In this document: positions 48,021 to 59,470 of the stretch, piece after piece
Position numbering within the stretch: position 1 is the stretch's first letter
How the letters are laid out: every line of letters begins with the position of its first letter
DNA from: Nelumbo lutea
Taxonomy: Eukaryota > Streptophyta > Magnoliopsida > Proteales > Nelumbonaceae
Reading direction: 5' to 3'
DNA: 64,000 nt
Assembly: GCA_022828595.1 (NCBI GenBank)
Contig: JAKGHH010000002.1
Span: forward strand, 44,300,222 to 44,364,221
Made by a program: the position numbers and the translations under genes
Notes under the pieces: model-generated
The model's database searches: none
What the model saw: only the letters and a program-made list of their open reading frames with translations
What the model was told of the DNA's origin: nothing

Positions 48021-48189
48021 ATATTAAAAACCGAAGAACCAAACCGATCAAAAACCGAAACTGATAGATTGGTTAACCGGTGGTATTAGTTTGATTTCGG
48101 TTTGGAGAAATGGAAAAACCGATGGTATCAATTTGATTTGCAAAAATTGCCCATGATCGAGTTAACCAAACCGTGGACACCCCTAGTGC

Positions 48190-49016
48190 TATGCATGCAT
48201 GCAATTAAGTATCAATAACTTATGATATTATTTTATTGGGACTTAATTTTTATGACCTGCATGAAACCCAAAGCAACTATCCGCTTTATATAATATAGAT
48301 ATTTAGACACTTATTCTTAGTTAAAATGACTACATAAGAAGTATAAAAAACAATTTAATATTTGTATTTGAAATCATCACCAGATAAGATTAAACTTCTA
48401 TCTTGTTATTGATTAAATATTCTAGAAAAAAAATATTTTGACAAAAATGTTCAGTTTGTTAGGTTAAAATCTAAATAGTGGAAATACATAGAAATTGTAG
48501 TTAAGGATAAAATACAAGCAAAAAGTGAAATTTATTCAAAAATTAATGGCCATTAGCAGTCCATTTGGCTAATTGTACTAAGGTTAAAAGTAACATTGAA
48601 TTTTATAAGAGTTGTTCTAAAAATAACAATGTAAATAGTTAAAATTTGTGGAGAAATGTGTGATAATAGACAAATTTCAAGGGAGCCAATAAAGATTGCC
48701 TCCTTTATATTTTAATTAATAATTCCAAGGCTAAAACAACATAATTAACATTATTTGAAGCCACTAACATTGCATATAAAAGCACAAGATAGGTTTATGC
48801 TCATCTTTGAATGAAACTCCACCATTAATTCCAATCTCTTCTAGATGGAGGAGGGCCCTTATTTAGTAGGGGCAAATAAAAATAAATTATAAATTATAAG
48901 AATTACAGTAAATATATTCTTCACATTCTACACAGTTTGGGCTGTCAACAAGCTAGGAGTGTAAATGAGATGAATGCATATATATTTTGGTTTATTACTT
49001 TTGCTTAGCTTCATAT
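48190..49016. other. Gene-free interval
   Basis: AT-rich; no exon or element recognised before the first solo LTR. Confidence 0.5.
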
Positions 49017-49021
49017 GTTTT

Positions 49022-50866
49022 TGAAGGAATGGAAAAGATCCATCATATGGACGCCTGGATAATGCGGAATAGAATGGGCAAATTTTAAAAATTTCTTTTC
49101 TTCCTACAACTGGGAATCGCATTCCCTATTTCATAAAACTAATTTTCAATGATCAATCTTGAATCAAGAACCGAACCAGATCTGAGCAAAATAGCAGGAG
49201 AGGGAAATACTTGATATGGAGAATTAGTATCCCCCAACGAAGGTGTTCACGCCTAGAAAAGTCACCAAAGACTGCACCCACTGAAGATGGCGTAGTGTAG
49301 GATGGAGCAGAATCAGCAACGTTCTTCATAAGAATTGGAACCTTCGCAAGAATCCACTGGACGATAGGTGAGCACAACTTCTTCTCAATTCTTTCACAAA
49401 GAACTAAAACCAAGAATGCTTCTTGATGACTCCTACGTGAGTGGAGACGAACTGCTAATGGTGGCGACAGGGAGAAATTGGCACAGTCTCACTGTATGCT
49501 GATTCTCTCTTCTGTGTTGTATCTGTATCTCAGATGAGTGTGTTTTTAGGCTGCCGCCCCCTCCTCCTTTTATAACCCTAAAGGGATCGGCTCCTAATCC
49601 CATTAGGAGGTGTAGATCCCTTTAAGTGATAAGGTAGAGTCCTTATTTAATCTGCAGATCATGATCAACCCTCCTAATTTGATTAGGAGTTTTCAAATCT
49701 GGACTCTTACTGAGTGGATAGGGACTTTCCCTTATCCTTTAAGGCTGGTCCATATCTCAGATTTGCCCCATTCAAGCCAATCTAATTAGCCCAGCTCGTA
49801 TTGGGCTTTTGGCCCATTAAGTGTATGTGCTCACTTAAGCCTTCCAAATTGCTGCCTAGTTGGGCTTTCTCTGTATGACGTGGAACCCAAACGTTGATAT
49901 ACACATCAGGCACAAGGGTTCGGCCCAGCCTCAGTCACAAGGCCTAGCCAACCCCTTGAGCCCATCATATGGACTCTATGGGCCCAACACTTACACTAAG
50001 TGGTCCTTCGGCCAAGCCACCTTGTAACACCCAAGGACTGTGGGCAAATGCAAGATTAGCCCATCAAGTTTAACCCTCAAAGGCCTTACACTTAACCTCT
50101 GAGCCTATAATGATCAAACACTGCCCGACAAGGGAGGACCTCTCCCCTGACTGCAAGGTATAGTGCTGCACTCTCCTCTTACATGGACCCCGGGGATTAA
50201 AACATTTTGCAAACAATTTTGGAAACCTATAATATATATATATATTATCGCCTAAATATATTTTGCAAAACAAAATTTCAACGATTGAAATCAACTACTG
50301 CCAGTTTTGGTTTCCATCAGAGAGAGTGCATTTCCCCGATCATTACCTTTGTCACTAAAATCACCCACTCAGATGGGTTCATGAACCATCTCAACATACC
50401 CGGGTTTTCACCCCCTCTAAGGGTCTCACTAATTGGCATATCAAAGATGGCCCAATCCGCCACCTAGTACGATACCATAATTGAGTCTAAGGGTTAGGTG
50501 TAACATTTTAGTTTTGCCCACTAATCGCCAAGGTCCAGGGCAATACTGGAATTCTAGTCCGGTTCAAGGACTCAAGATGATCCCACACTGCATGTACCTC
50601 GAGTCTCACCCTGGTGGCAGAGAAAGGCCACCCTAATCGACTTGGCGGTACATCAGTGTCAGCCTTATCAGGGTAGGTCTCCCCATACCGACCCACTAGC
50701 TGTGAACGTTCTAAACCAACACAAGTCTCATAAGTGTCCGGTTTTAAGCGTATTACACAGAAACACACCACATAACATGAATCAAATATGCACTTTATCC
50801 ATTTACAATAAATGTCATAAGTACATCAAACTGATTGGAGCTAAGGGCATACAAAACTGTCTAACA
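49022..50866. repeat. Solo LTR, copy A, with perfect target duplication
   Basis: The 1845-bp unit begins TGAAGG and ends CTAACA. It is flanked on both sides by GTTTT (49017-49021 and 50867-50871), showing a single LTR left after LTR-LTR recombination. TTTTATAACCC near 49568 and palindromes (ctcctaatcccattaggagg) lie inside. Orientation is uncertain because TG...CA reads the same on both strands and no PBS or PPT remains. The layout resembles the copia LTR at 4079-4650 read in its coding direction. Confidence 0.87.
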
Positions 50867-50871
50867 GTTTT

Positions 50872-51357
50872 GCAATGCAATTTCATTTGTATTAATACAA
50901 ATTCATGGGCGTGTAAATGAAAAGAGTGTAAATTTTGGTTTACTACACTTTTGCTTCAGAAATTTAGTTTACTTTGCTTGATAAAATATACTCTTTATTT
51001 TATATTTCATATTTTATATTTTTTGCTCAACTTGCTGATAGGTTTGTACATCTAAAAGTTAAATCCAAATATCATATGTATCATATATGATTAATACTTA
51101 CTTACACACTCACATACTTTTACACTAGTCTTGAGCGATGCAAACAAACAAAACAAATGTTAAGTGGAATTTACACTCAACTCTTGTGCACTACCTTTGC
51201 ACCAGCACAACTGAAATTGTACTGCAAACAAATGAGATCAAATAGAACCAAACAATGTAATTAGAGTAACATTTAGCTTGTATGTGATGTTCAGAAATCC
51301 AACTCTAATTGAAAGGGAACAAAAGGAAAAGGGAAATTAAGAGAGATAAAATCTAGG
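50872..51357. other. Spacer between the two solo LTRs
   Basis: Its start (gtgtaaatgaaaagagtg ... ttttggtttact) resembles the sequence just left of copy A (48958-49010), hinting at a local duplication. No gene. Confidence 0.45.
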
Positions 51358-51362
51358 TTGTC

Positions 51363-53177
51363 TGAAGGGATGAGAGATACATCCCATGGACGCCCAAAGA
51401 TTGCGGAATAAGGGGGTGAATTTCAAAAAATTTTCTCTCCCTTCAACTGGGAATCGTATTCCCAATTTAGAAAATCATATTTTCAAGGATCATTCTTGAA
51501 CCATAAACTGAACCAGATCTGAACCAAAAGGAGTAGGAGAGGATTGTACCTGATACGGAGAAGTAATATCTCCCAACGAAGGTGTTCACGCCTAAAGAAT
51601 GATCCAAAGACTACTCCCACTGAAGATGGCGCAGTGCTGGATGGAGCAGAATCAGCAGTGTTCTTCCCCAAGAACTCTGTCCTTCGCAAGAATCAATAGA
51701 ATGGTACGTCAGCACAGCTTCCTTTCAATCCTTTCTCAAAGAACTGATGTCAAGATCCAATCTTGACTTCTCCCACAACTAGAGATCATACAGGCAAATA
51801 GGACGGCAAGAATAGGGAGGCGGCAAGAGAGTATTCGCAGGGTGCAGAATTCTCTCTTCTTGATTTCAGCACTGAAAAAAATCTAATGTGATGTCTCTAA
51901 AGGCTGCCGCCCCCTTCTTATCTGTAGATTAGATTAGTTTTCTCCTAATCCCATTAGGAGGTTTCTAAATCTGAATCACATTCAGATCTGGACTCTCTGA
52001 GTGGATAGGGTCAAGACCCTATCCTATCTGCTAATCCATCTCAGAATTCGCCCCATTATTAACTAAATAAATAGCCTAGTTCGAAATGGGCTTTAGGCCC
52101 ATTAAGCTTATGTACTCACTTAACCTTCCTAACTGCTGCCCAGTTGGGCTTCCTTGTATGGCGTGGGACCCAAGCATTGATCTACATATCAGCCACATGG
52201 GCTCGGCTCAGCCTTTATTACGAGGCCTGGCCGAACACACTGTTAAGGACAGTGCACCCCCTTAAAACCCATCAAATGGGCTCTATGGGCCCAACACTTA
52301 CCTTAAGTGGTCATTGTGCCAAGCTACCTTGTAACACCCAGGGACTGTGGGCAGATGCAAGATTAGCCCATCAGGTATTATCCTCAATGGTCTTACACAT
52401 AACCTCTCAGCCCATAATGATCATACACTGCCCGACAAGAGAGGACCTCTCCCTCGGCTGCAAGGAACAATGTTGCACTCTCTGCTTATATGGGTCCCGG
52501 GAATTAAAACCTTCTTGCAAACATTTGAGAAACCCTAATATCTATACTTGTATATCTCCTATAAAATATATTTTGCAAAACAAATCTCAACGATTGAAAT
52601 CGGCTGCCGGCAATCTTGGTTTCCATCAGTGAGAATGCATCCCCGATCATTACCTTTGTCTGACAAAGGGGTTGATTCTGTCACTATGATCACACACTTA
52701 GATGAATTCTCAAACTATCCCAACATACCTAGGTTTTGACCCCCGCTAAGGATCCAACTGATTAGTACATCAAAGACAGCCCAATCCGACACCTAGTGCA
52801 GTATCATAATCGACTCTAGGAGTCGGGTGTAACTTTTCAGTTTTGCCCATCAATTTCCAAGGTCCAGGGCAATACTGAAAATCTGGTCCAGTTCATAGAT
52901 TCAATTAGTCCTTATCACCCTGGCAGCTGAGACAGGCCACCCCAACCGACTTGATGGCACCACAGTGTCAGCCTTATCAAGATAGGTCTCCCTAGACCGA
53001 CCCACTGGCTGTGAACATTCTAAACTAACACGAGTCTCATTAAGTGTCCAATTTAAGGGTATTACACAGAAACATACCAAATGAACATGAATCAAATATG
53101 CACTTTTGTTCATTTACAATAAACTCATAAAGTACATCATTCTGATTGAACCTAAGGGCATACAAAACTGTCCAACA
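51363..53177. repeat. Solo LTR, copy B, same family
   Basis: Starts TGAAGG and ends CCAACA and follows copy A in order along its length with many substitutions and short indels (shared blocks: cgaaggtgttcacgcctaaa, actgaagatggcgcagtgct, gcctgctgatg-type flanks, gtgtcagccttatca). Flanking TTGTC and GTATT do not match, so it may be a recombinant or have lost its duplication. About 500 bp separate the copies. Confidence 0.83.
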
Positions 53178-53697
53178 GTATTTGGTATCATCGTTGTTTA
53201 GTTAAAACGTTTTGGGTTGATAAATATAATTGATGAGAGAAATGTGCAATCAAATCAAACATGAGTCATTTGAGCTAGAATGATTAGGTTTTACTCTTAT
53301 GGAGCAAGAAAATTCTCTACAAACAATAATTCAATACTCAAACTTTCAATTTTCGACAATCTATACTTGATGTTAATTCACCGTCCGTCGGTACATAATA
53401 CAATAACCTTTCTCTCCGAGTGGGAATCACTGTTCACTGCTGTAACCTTTCGAAGAGCACTGGTGTTGTTCAGTCCTCAACTGCTCATTCATTCCTTAAC
53501 AGCAGTTACAACATGATACATTCCCATAGTGAAGTGAACATCAGTTTTCAAGTGTTTAACACTGCAACCCAGGTGCGACATAGCGCTACTTCCGTTCCAA
53601 ATGGTGTTGAGAGTTTCAGCTTCTGCTATTGCATCATCCTTTTTGAGATGTGCCAAGGGAGGTAAACTTTCATCTTTGTTCATAAACCCGCCGCCTA
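53178..53697. other. Sequence upstream of the PPR pseudogene
   Basis: May contain a decayed PPR N-terminus and leader, but no reading frame can be followed. Confidence 0.35.
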
Positions 53698-54450
53698 TTG
53701 TTTCTGGTTCTACCTCCGAAACTAGATTATGCAGTTGGGTTCTTTAATCAAATGCTTCTCGTGCAACCCCCGCCTCCCATTAGGATATTCGATCTTGTCT
53801 TATCTGCAATTGCCAAGATAAAAAACTACCTAGCTGTTGTTTCTCTTTACAGAAAATTGAATCCAATCGGTGTCTCTCCCGATTTCATTACGCTAAACAT
53901 TCTATTAAATTGTTGTTGTAACTCTAGTCATGTTCCATTCGGTTTAGCAGTTTTCAAGGAAATTATTCTGAAACGGGGTTATGGCCCCAACACTTTCACT
54001 TTCGCTTCTCTGATTAAGGAGATGTGCATGGAGAATCGGAACAATGAAGCTGCTCAGATCTTCCAAAAAAAATGATTGAGCAGGGCTGCATGCCCACCGT
54101 AATCACATACGGGACTTTGATTAATGGATTATGTAGGTCAGGAAACAAAGCCCTAGCACTGAATTTGCACAGAGAAATGGTGGTAGGTTTAAAACTAACG
54201 TAGTTATGTACAATTTGGTTATTGATGGCCTTTGTAAAGATGGTTCTATAGATGAGGCTAAGGAACTCTTTGCGGCGATGATGGTTTCATAGATGAGGCA
54301 GGAACTCTTTGCGGCAATGGAACTGTTTAAAACTCTCGAGTGTACTGCATTTGAACCAAGTATTAAGATATACAACTGCCTAATACATGGAATGTGCAAA
54401 GCAGGAATGCTTGAAGTTGCTAAAACGGTCCATCAGTTAACGCCACCTCT
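53698..54450 (+). pseudogene. PPR (Rf-like, P-class) pseudogene
   Basis: The first frame (53698-54075) gives RIFDLVLSAIAKIKNYLAVV, GVSPDFITLNILLNCCCN and GPNTFTFASLIKEMCMENRN, successive 35-residue PPR motifs. A shift in the nine-A run at 54065-54073 precedes further motifs (GTLINGLCRSGN, YNLVIDGLCKDGSIDEAKEL, YNCLIHGMCKAGMLEVA) in other frames. A short duplication (atagatgaggc ... gaactctttgcggc, near 54249 and 54290) breaks it again. PPR proteins bind organelle RNA. Only about six motifs remain and no targeting signal is intact, so it is not functional. The end is approximate. Confidence 0.87.
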
Positions 54451-55340
54451 CCTCTGTCGTTCAACTCAAATTGAAGAGAAAGAGGAATAGGGTAAAAGAC
54501 AGGAAATAAAAGGGTGTCGTTAGTTTTGACATTATAAAATTATTTAAACTGTACTTGATCTCAGGTGATGGCCCTGACTGACCGTGAGTTAAAGCTAAGT
54601 ATCAGATTTCTGCAAATTAAAAATTCGAATACATATTTTAAAGTTAAGGGACCAAATTGTCATTCAAACCAAAACAACAGATTACTAATGGAGAATTTTC
54701 TTATATATTTTAAATAAAAATAATAATGATATCAAATATAATCAGAAATTACAAGTTTCTTTTATGAAAGAATGAAAGATAGAAAGCTTGCAGTATTAAT
54801 ATTCAATGTTGGAGAGGTCGCATTTCAATTATAGGACTTAAATAAATCATGAACCTCCGTGGTGTGAAACCATAGTTCTCCAATAACGAAACTAAATTAT
54901 TCATTGAAGAGCATTAAAAGGTGCCAACCCACTAAGTGATTCTAGGTGTCAAGCTCTCATGAGAAGGCACCACTCATGCTTTACATTATGATAGAGAATT
55001 TGGTAGGTAGATTGGTATGTGGTCGTAGTTTTTTTGTACCATTAGCTAAGTATGTTTTGCACCAAAAGGCTAGCCCTCATGAGATGCGTAGGCTTAAAGG
55101 CTTCTTCTTTATAAAGTATGGAGGGGGTGAAGTGTGAATGACTGGACCAATTCGCATGCAAAGCTTTCATGATAGACTTCAAGTCAAAAGTGGGAGACTC
55201 CTTTTATTTTATTCTTAGTTTAATTTCAAAAATTTCATGGAGAAGGCCATCACCACTATACCACCGCGGCAACACCACTATCCACATACACTCGTACCAG
55301 CCTTCTGAATGATTGGGAGAAGAATCTACTGTATGGTCTG
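54451..55340. other. Interval between PPR pseudogene and glycine-rich gene
   Basis: Nothing coding was recognised. Its right third is the upstream part of the duplicated promoter region. Confidence 0.45.
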
Positions 55341-55349
55341 AAAGGTGCC

Positions 55350-55357
55350 TATAAATA
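55350..55357 (+). promoter_or_regulatory. TATA box of the glycine-rich protein gene
   Basis: TATAAATA followed by GAGACC, 87 bases before the start codon; the same motif is in the orphan promoter copy at 46524. Confidence 0.8.
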
Positions 55358-55443
55358 GAGACCTAGCTGCGGCCATTTTGCTCATCGTTCTTTGCCAACT
55401 CGGATTCAACAATAATCCTGTTAAACCCATTTGAGTTTTAGAG

Positions 55444-56042
55444 ATGGTGAGTTCAAGAGTTACAGGTTTTGCATTCTTGGTATTGCTCCTTGCGGAGCTC
55501 TCCTTTGCTGCAAGATATATCCAGGGCAGTGGAGTGGAGGTGGAGGTGGAGGTGGAGGTGGAGGAGGAGCTGTTGACAGCTCTGCCGTTGGCTCAGGATC
55601 TGGTTATGGGTCTGGATATGGTTCTGGGAGTGGTTCGGGGTATGGTGGTGCACAAGGAGGAGGATATGGTAGTGGAGGAGGTGGTGGAGGTGGTGGTGGC
55701 TCTGCTTATGGGTCTGGAGCTGGTAGTGGTTCAGGGTATGGGTCTGGTAGTGGGTCGGGGTATGGTTCTGGCGAAGGCTATGGCAAAGGTGGTGGTGGAG
55801 GTGGTGGAGGCGGTAGTGGCGGAGGAGGAGGTGGCGGCTCCGGATATGGGTCAGGAAGTGGTGGTGGTTCTGGTTATGGATATGGTTCCGGAAGTGGTGG
55901 TGGCTCAGGATCTGGCAAAGGTGGAGGAGGAGGAGGTGGGGGAGGAGGTGGTGGTGGTGGAGGTGGTGGCAGTGGTAGTGGTTCTGGCTATGGCAGTGGC
56001 TCTGGCCATGGATCAGGATATGGTGGTGGAGAATCTCCTTAG
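55444..56042 (+). CDS. Secreted glycine-rich protein, frameshifted after the signal peptide
   Basis: The start codon at 55444 opens a signal peptide (MVSSRVTGFAFLVLLLAELS then FAARYIQGSG), typical of plant cell-wall glycine-rich proteins. The mature part, rich in GSGYGSG, GGGGGG and SGYG repeats and ending at a stop at 56040-56042 (GGESP), is in another frame. A single missing base in the gcagtggagtgg stretch (about 55530-55540) would explain the break. The frame from the start codon itself stays open to 56100 but gives Val/Glu/Met-rich sequence, a shadow of the glycine codons. The gene is intronless. Tandem GGT/GGA codons make indels by slippage or read error likely. Repeat number will vary between alleles. 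Confidence 0.83.
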
Positions 56043-56958
56043 ACATAAACTCCCTACATCATCTTTGCTATATGTCTCCTTATTTATCTTCTTAGCCTAG
56101 GTGTGAGCTCTCTCTATCTCTCTTGCTGGCTCTCTGTGTGTGTGTGTCTCAGTGTATGTTGCTATAAATAAATTGAAATATATGCATGGCTTTATGTATC
56201 TGCCAGTACAATAAGAGTGTATTTACCTATTTGCTTTAGCTCGATGCATGCCATGGTTTGTTTAAAAGTTCAGAACTGTTAGATACAGAGTACATTTAAG
56301 TAAGCACACAATCAGTATGCAACATCTATCACAAACTAGATCTCAGTCCATTTTTGTGATGCTATTACTTAAGCATAGTTGTCAGATATGTGTTACACAT
56401 TGATTGTGTGTTTCTCTTAGTAAGTGTGCTCATTTGGTGTATCTACTCTACTACATCTCGAGCAGTTTTTCACCAATCTGTTCAATGTCATCTCTATCAT
56501 TTTTGGATTCTGAATCAGCAATCCATAATATGACTAAATGCACCAAAAAATAAAAAACTTTTGCTCCGGAGGAAACAGTCCTTTTCATGGAGAATGATAA
56601 GGCCTCCTACATATTATTGAAAATTTTAACCTTTTATAATGATATCGGATGAGGTGGCTCTAACGAGTCCCGATGAGGTAGGCATGCATTGTAAGCATGT
56701 TAAATAAGCATTTTTAAATTTTTTGACACCTTCTCCTTGAAATACCCCTAACCTACTCTTGAAAAAGATTAAATACAGATTTTAATAATTGTCAAAATAT
56801 TTATAAAGTGTTCATTGAATGTGCTTCCTATATTGTGCCTACTGGATTTGGTCCCTACTCTAACATTCATGTGCCAGGAAAGTAACAGTCCCTCTTTTTC
56901 AATAGTAGGGAAAATAAACCATTGGTATTGAGTCTATTGACTATTACACATCATCGGG
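56043..56958. other. 3' region of the glycine-rich gene and gene-free sequence
   Basis: The first 150 bases contain a CT/GT-rich trailer (tctctgtgtgtgtgtgtctc) and ATAAATAAATTGAAATA, a possible polyadenylation region. The rest holds nothing recognised. Confidence 0.45.
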
Positions 56959-56967
56959 GATTAAGGG

Positions 56968-57131
56968 AGAGCAAATCCGCCCCCCACAACGTCCCACAGC
57001 ACACTCCTACCATGTATTGGGAACATCTCCGATGATAATACCAAAAATGATGATGTCATCATCATCAAGAAATATTCACAATACACGGCGGGAATGTGCT
57101 GTGAGATATTATAGGGGCTGATTTTAACTCA
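56968..57131. mobile_element. Foldback MITE, 'CCCACAGCACA' arm type, copy 3, with 9-bp duplication
   Basis: The arms ccccccacaacgtcccacag then cacactcc and gaatgtgctgtgagatatta then taggggctg are inverted. GATTAAGGG flanks both sides (56959-56967 and 57132-57140), a 9-bp duplication as made by Mutator-like transposases. This copy defines the family borders best. Confidence 0.85.
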
Positions 57132-57462
57132 GATTAAGGGGTGGATGGAACACAGCAGGGTGCAGTTAACTTGTGGGTTTGATCCGAGCCTTTATACTTG
57201 GAGGGATGCCGAATGACGAGGTCATTGACCTCTTACTACAACTAAAGAAGTAAAGAACCAGTAAATTGATAATACCATCATGAGGATTTGCTACACACTT
57301 ATTTGAAACTTTTATAGCAGAATAACGTTGAGGTCTTGAGGATATAAATTATTCTTTCTAACCCTTGAGCAGTTTGTCTCTCTAATCTAACGCCTATCTA
57401 ACAAAAGGAAGTTTACGTATAAAATATATATATATCTAACAGAAGGAAGCCGTCATTGCTAT

Positions 57463-58396
57463 CAGGGGTGTCAATTGGACTCTATTTGGTACAATCTGAT
57501 CCAGTTCAATATGAATTTATTTACAAATGGATCAGACCCAATTTAGTTCAAATTTAATACAAACCCAATCCAATCCAATTCATTAAAATGTAAATGGACT
57601 GGATTGGATCCAACTCAATCCAAACTGAATGAAAAGTATCAAAATTTTTTATATAATCCAACAATCATGCTAGTAGAATTTCAAATTAAAATTACAAAAA
57701 TATATTAGAATAAAGAAAATCTAGAAAATTAAAACCAAGGTTTTTAAAATCGGACTGGACAAGGAATCGTTCTGGGGTCTGGTTCTTGGGTCGAACGGTC
57801 CAACCATCCGGTTTGAATGGACAAGCCTGCTCTGACAAAAGAATAAAAAAAATAGAAAAACCCAAAAATAGCCAAAAACCGTTCCCGGGTCGAATAGTTC
57901 AACTGCCCGGATTAGTGGTTCGCTGACCAAGTCAACGGTTTTTTTGCCAAATAATGGTTTTAGGGTAAAACGGAACTGATCAGGTGACTGGTTCCCGATT
58001 TTTTTTGGTCCAACCGTCTGACTTAATCCGGTTTTATAAACAATGGTTAAAATCAAAACAGCTTTACAAAATGTTTTTCTTTAATTTGTTCATTTTATAG
58101 ATTAATCTTATTCACGATAGACTATTAATCTTCTTGATCTCAGGAAGCTCTTTTTTGTAAAATTCCCCTCATATATAGTCTGTCAACCGGTACTTGTAAA
58201 ACACAAAAAGGTTCTGGTTTTCTGGTTTTCGTTTCTATTGTAAAGATTTAATTTAAGTCCAACTCAACCGATAGAAGTTTGGACGAATTTATTTGAATTT
58301 AATTCAACCCAATTTCTATAGTAGGCCGTTCAAATCCAATTTGATTAATTTCGGTTTAGATCGGATCAACCCAAAACCGATCAATTGACACCCTTA
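57463..58396. mobile_element. hAT-type element, 'AGGGGTGTCAATTGG' family, copy 2
   Basis: Left end CAGGGGTGTCAATTGGAC; inverted right end TAAGGGTGTCAATTGATC. A perfect 8-bp duplication ATTGCTAT is at 57455-57462 and 58397-58404. It contains a nested MITE (57736-58045). No transposase. Confidence 0.88.
57736..58045. mobile_element. hAT-type MITE, 'CAAGGTTTTTAAAA' family, copy 4, nested
   Basis: Ends CAAGGTTTTTAAAATCGG and (inverted) CATTGTTTATAAAACCGG. Flanks ATTAAAAC and GTTAAAAT agree at 6 of 8. It lies inside the hAT element 57463-58396, so it inserted later. Confidence 0.75.
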
Positions 58397-58404
58397 ATTG
58401 CTAT

Positions 58405-59300
58405 CCAAAAGAAAGCATATTTATTGTTAAAATGGCTATAGGTTGATTGATGAATTACATCAAATGATTTCTAGAGAAGCAAATATTGAGAATTTTATAT
58501 TGTTTGTGTAAAATTTATTATAAATGTAAACTAATCATCTTTGCCATGTCAAAACGACGACCATGCCAGAATTTTAGTCCATTAATTTTTTAACAAATGA
58601 AATTTGGATTTAGTATATCCAATTCATTTGCATGCTTATTGCGTCTCTTTCTCTTTTTTCTTCTTTTTTTTTTATTCTTGTATAATTCTGGTTTTCTCAA
58701 TGAATTCTTTATTTTTCAAAATAAATAATAAACTATAAATGTTTTATATGCAAACATTCAACATAGAAGTATGGACAGGCCCAATGCAGATTTCTAATTT
58801 CCACTCTAAAGCTATAAACATTCAAAATATCAAAAACCCTCATTCTACATACTAATGTATTGACATCAATTACTATTTGGCACCCATCCCAACTGTACTT
58901 TGGGCCTAAAAATTCTGACCTTAGGAACCATTATTCTCTCAACATTCAATGAAAGATCCCATGCACTTGATAGCTATGTAGCCAACATGTAAAAATTCAG
59001 ATTAACTGACAGGCTGTAGAATCAATGTCATGAAAATGTTCAACATCAGTCATAAATTCTATGTGAGAGACTGATAGGTTATGGGTCATATGCAATTTAT
59101 GTCTAGCACTGGGCGCGCTACCACATGTTCCACAGCCCACCATACAGTTGTTGTGTTCAGCTAATTCAATTCATGTGAGGCGAGAAAGTGGTTAAGGGGC
59201 ATATGAGTTTGGATCTCTTATATATTCATAAGAACTTTATTCACGCCTACCCATGCCTTATTATAGTTGTACATTGATAACATTTCTTATATTTATATGA
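58405..59300. other. Gene-free interval
   Basis: AT-rich, no exon or complete element seen. Confidence 0.5.
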
Positions 59301-59303
59301 GTC

Positions 59304-59470
59304 CAGATCTCCTTCCCACGAGAATTCTACCCACACCTATCGCACCCATACATGGAGAACATCTCATCCTCTGTATAGTATTATACAGGGGGAGATGTTC
59401 CCAATTCACGTGGGTAGTATATTGTGGGTAGGTGTGGTGGCAGAGTTCTCGTGGACAGGAGATCCGGAGT
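59304..59470. repeat. Foldback MITE with 'CCACGAGAATTCTACCCACACC' arms
   Basis: The left arm agatctccttcccacgagaa then ttctacccacacc pairs with the right arm gtgggtaggtgtggtggcag then agttctcgtgg and ggagatc. The core is gagaacatctcatcct ... agggggagatgttcccaa. The foldback spans 167 bases. Confidence 0.8.

Noticed and set aside
49017..53182. Copies A and B as the two LTRs of one element
   Set aside because: Copy A has its own perfect GTTTT duplication, and the 500 bases between A and B contain no primer-binding site, polypurine tract or coding sequence.
55453..56046. 197-codon His-rich minus-strand frame
   Set aside because: It is the complement of glycine codons in the glycine-rich gene; the plus strand has the signal peptide, TATA box and stop.
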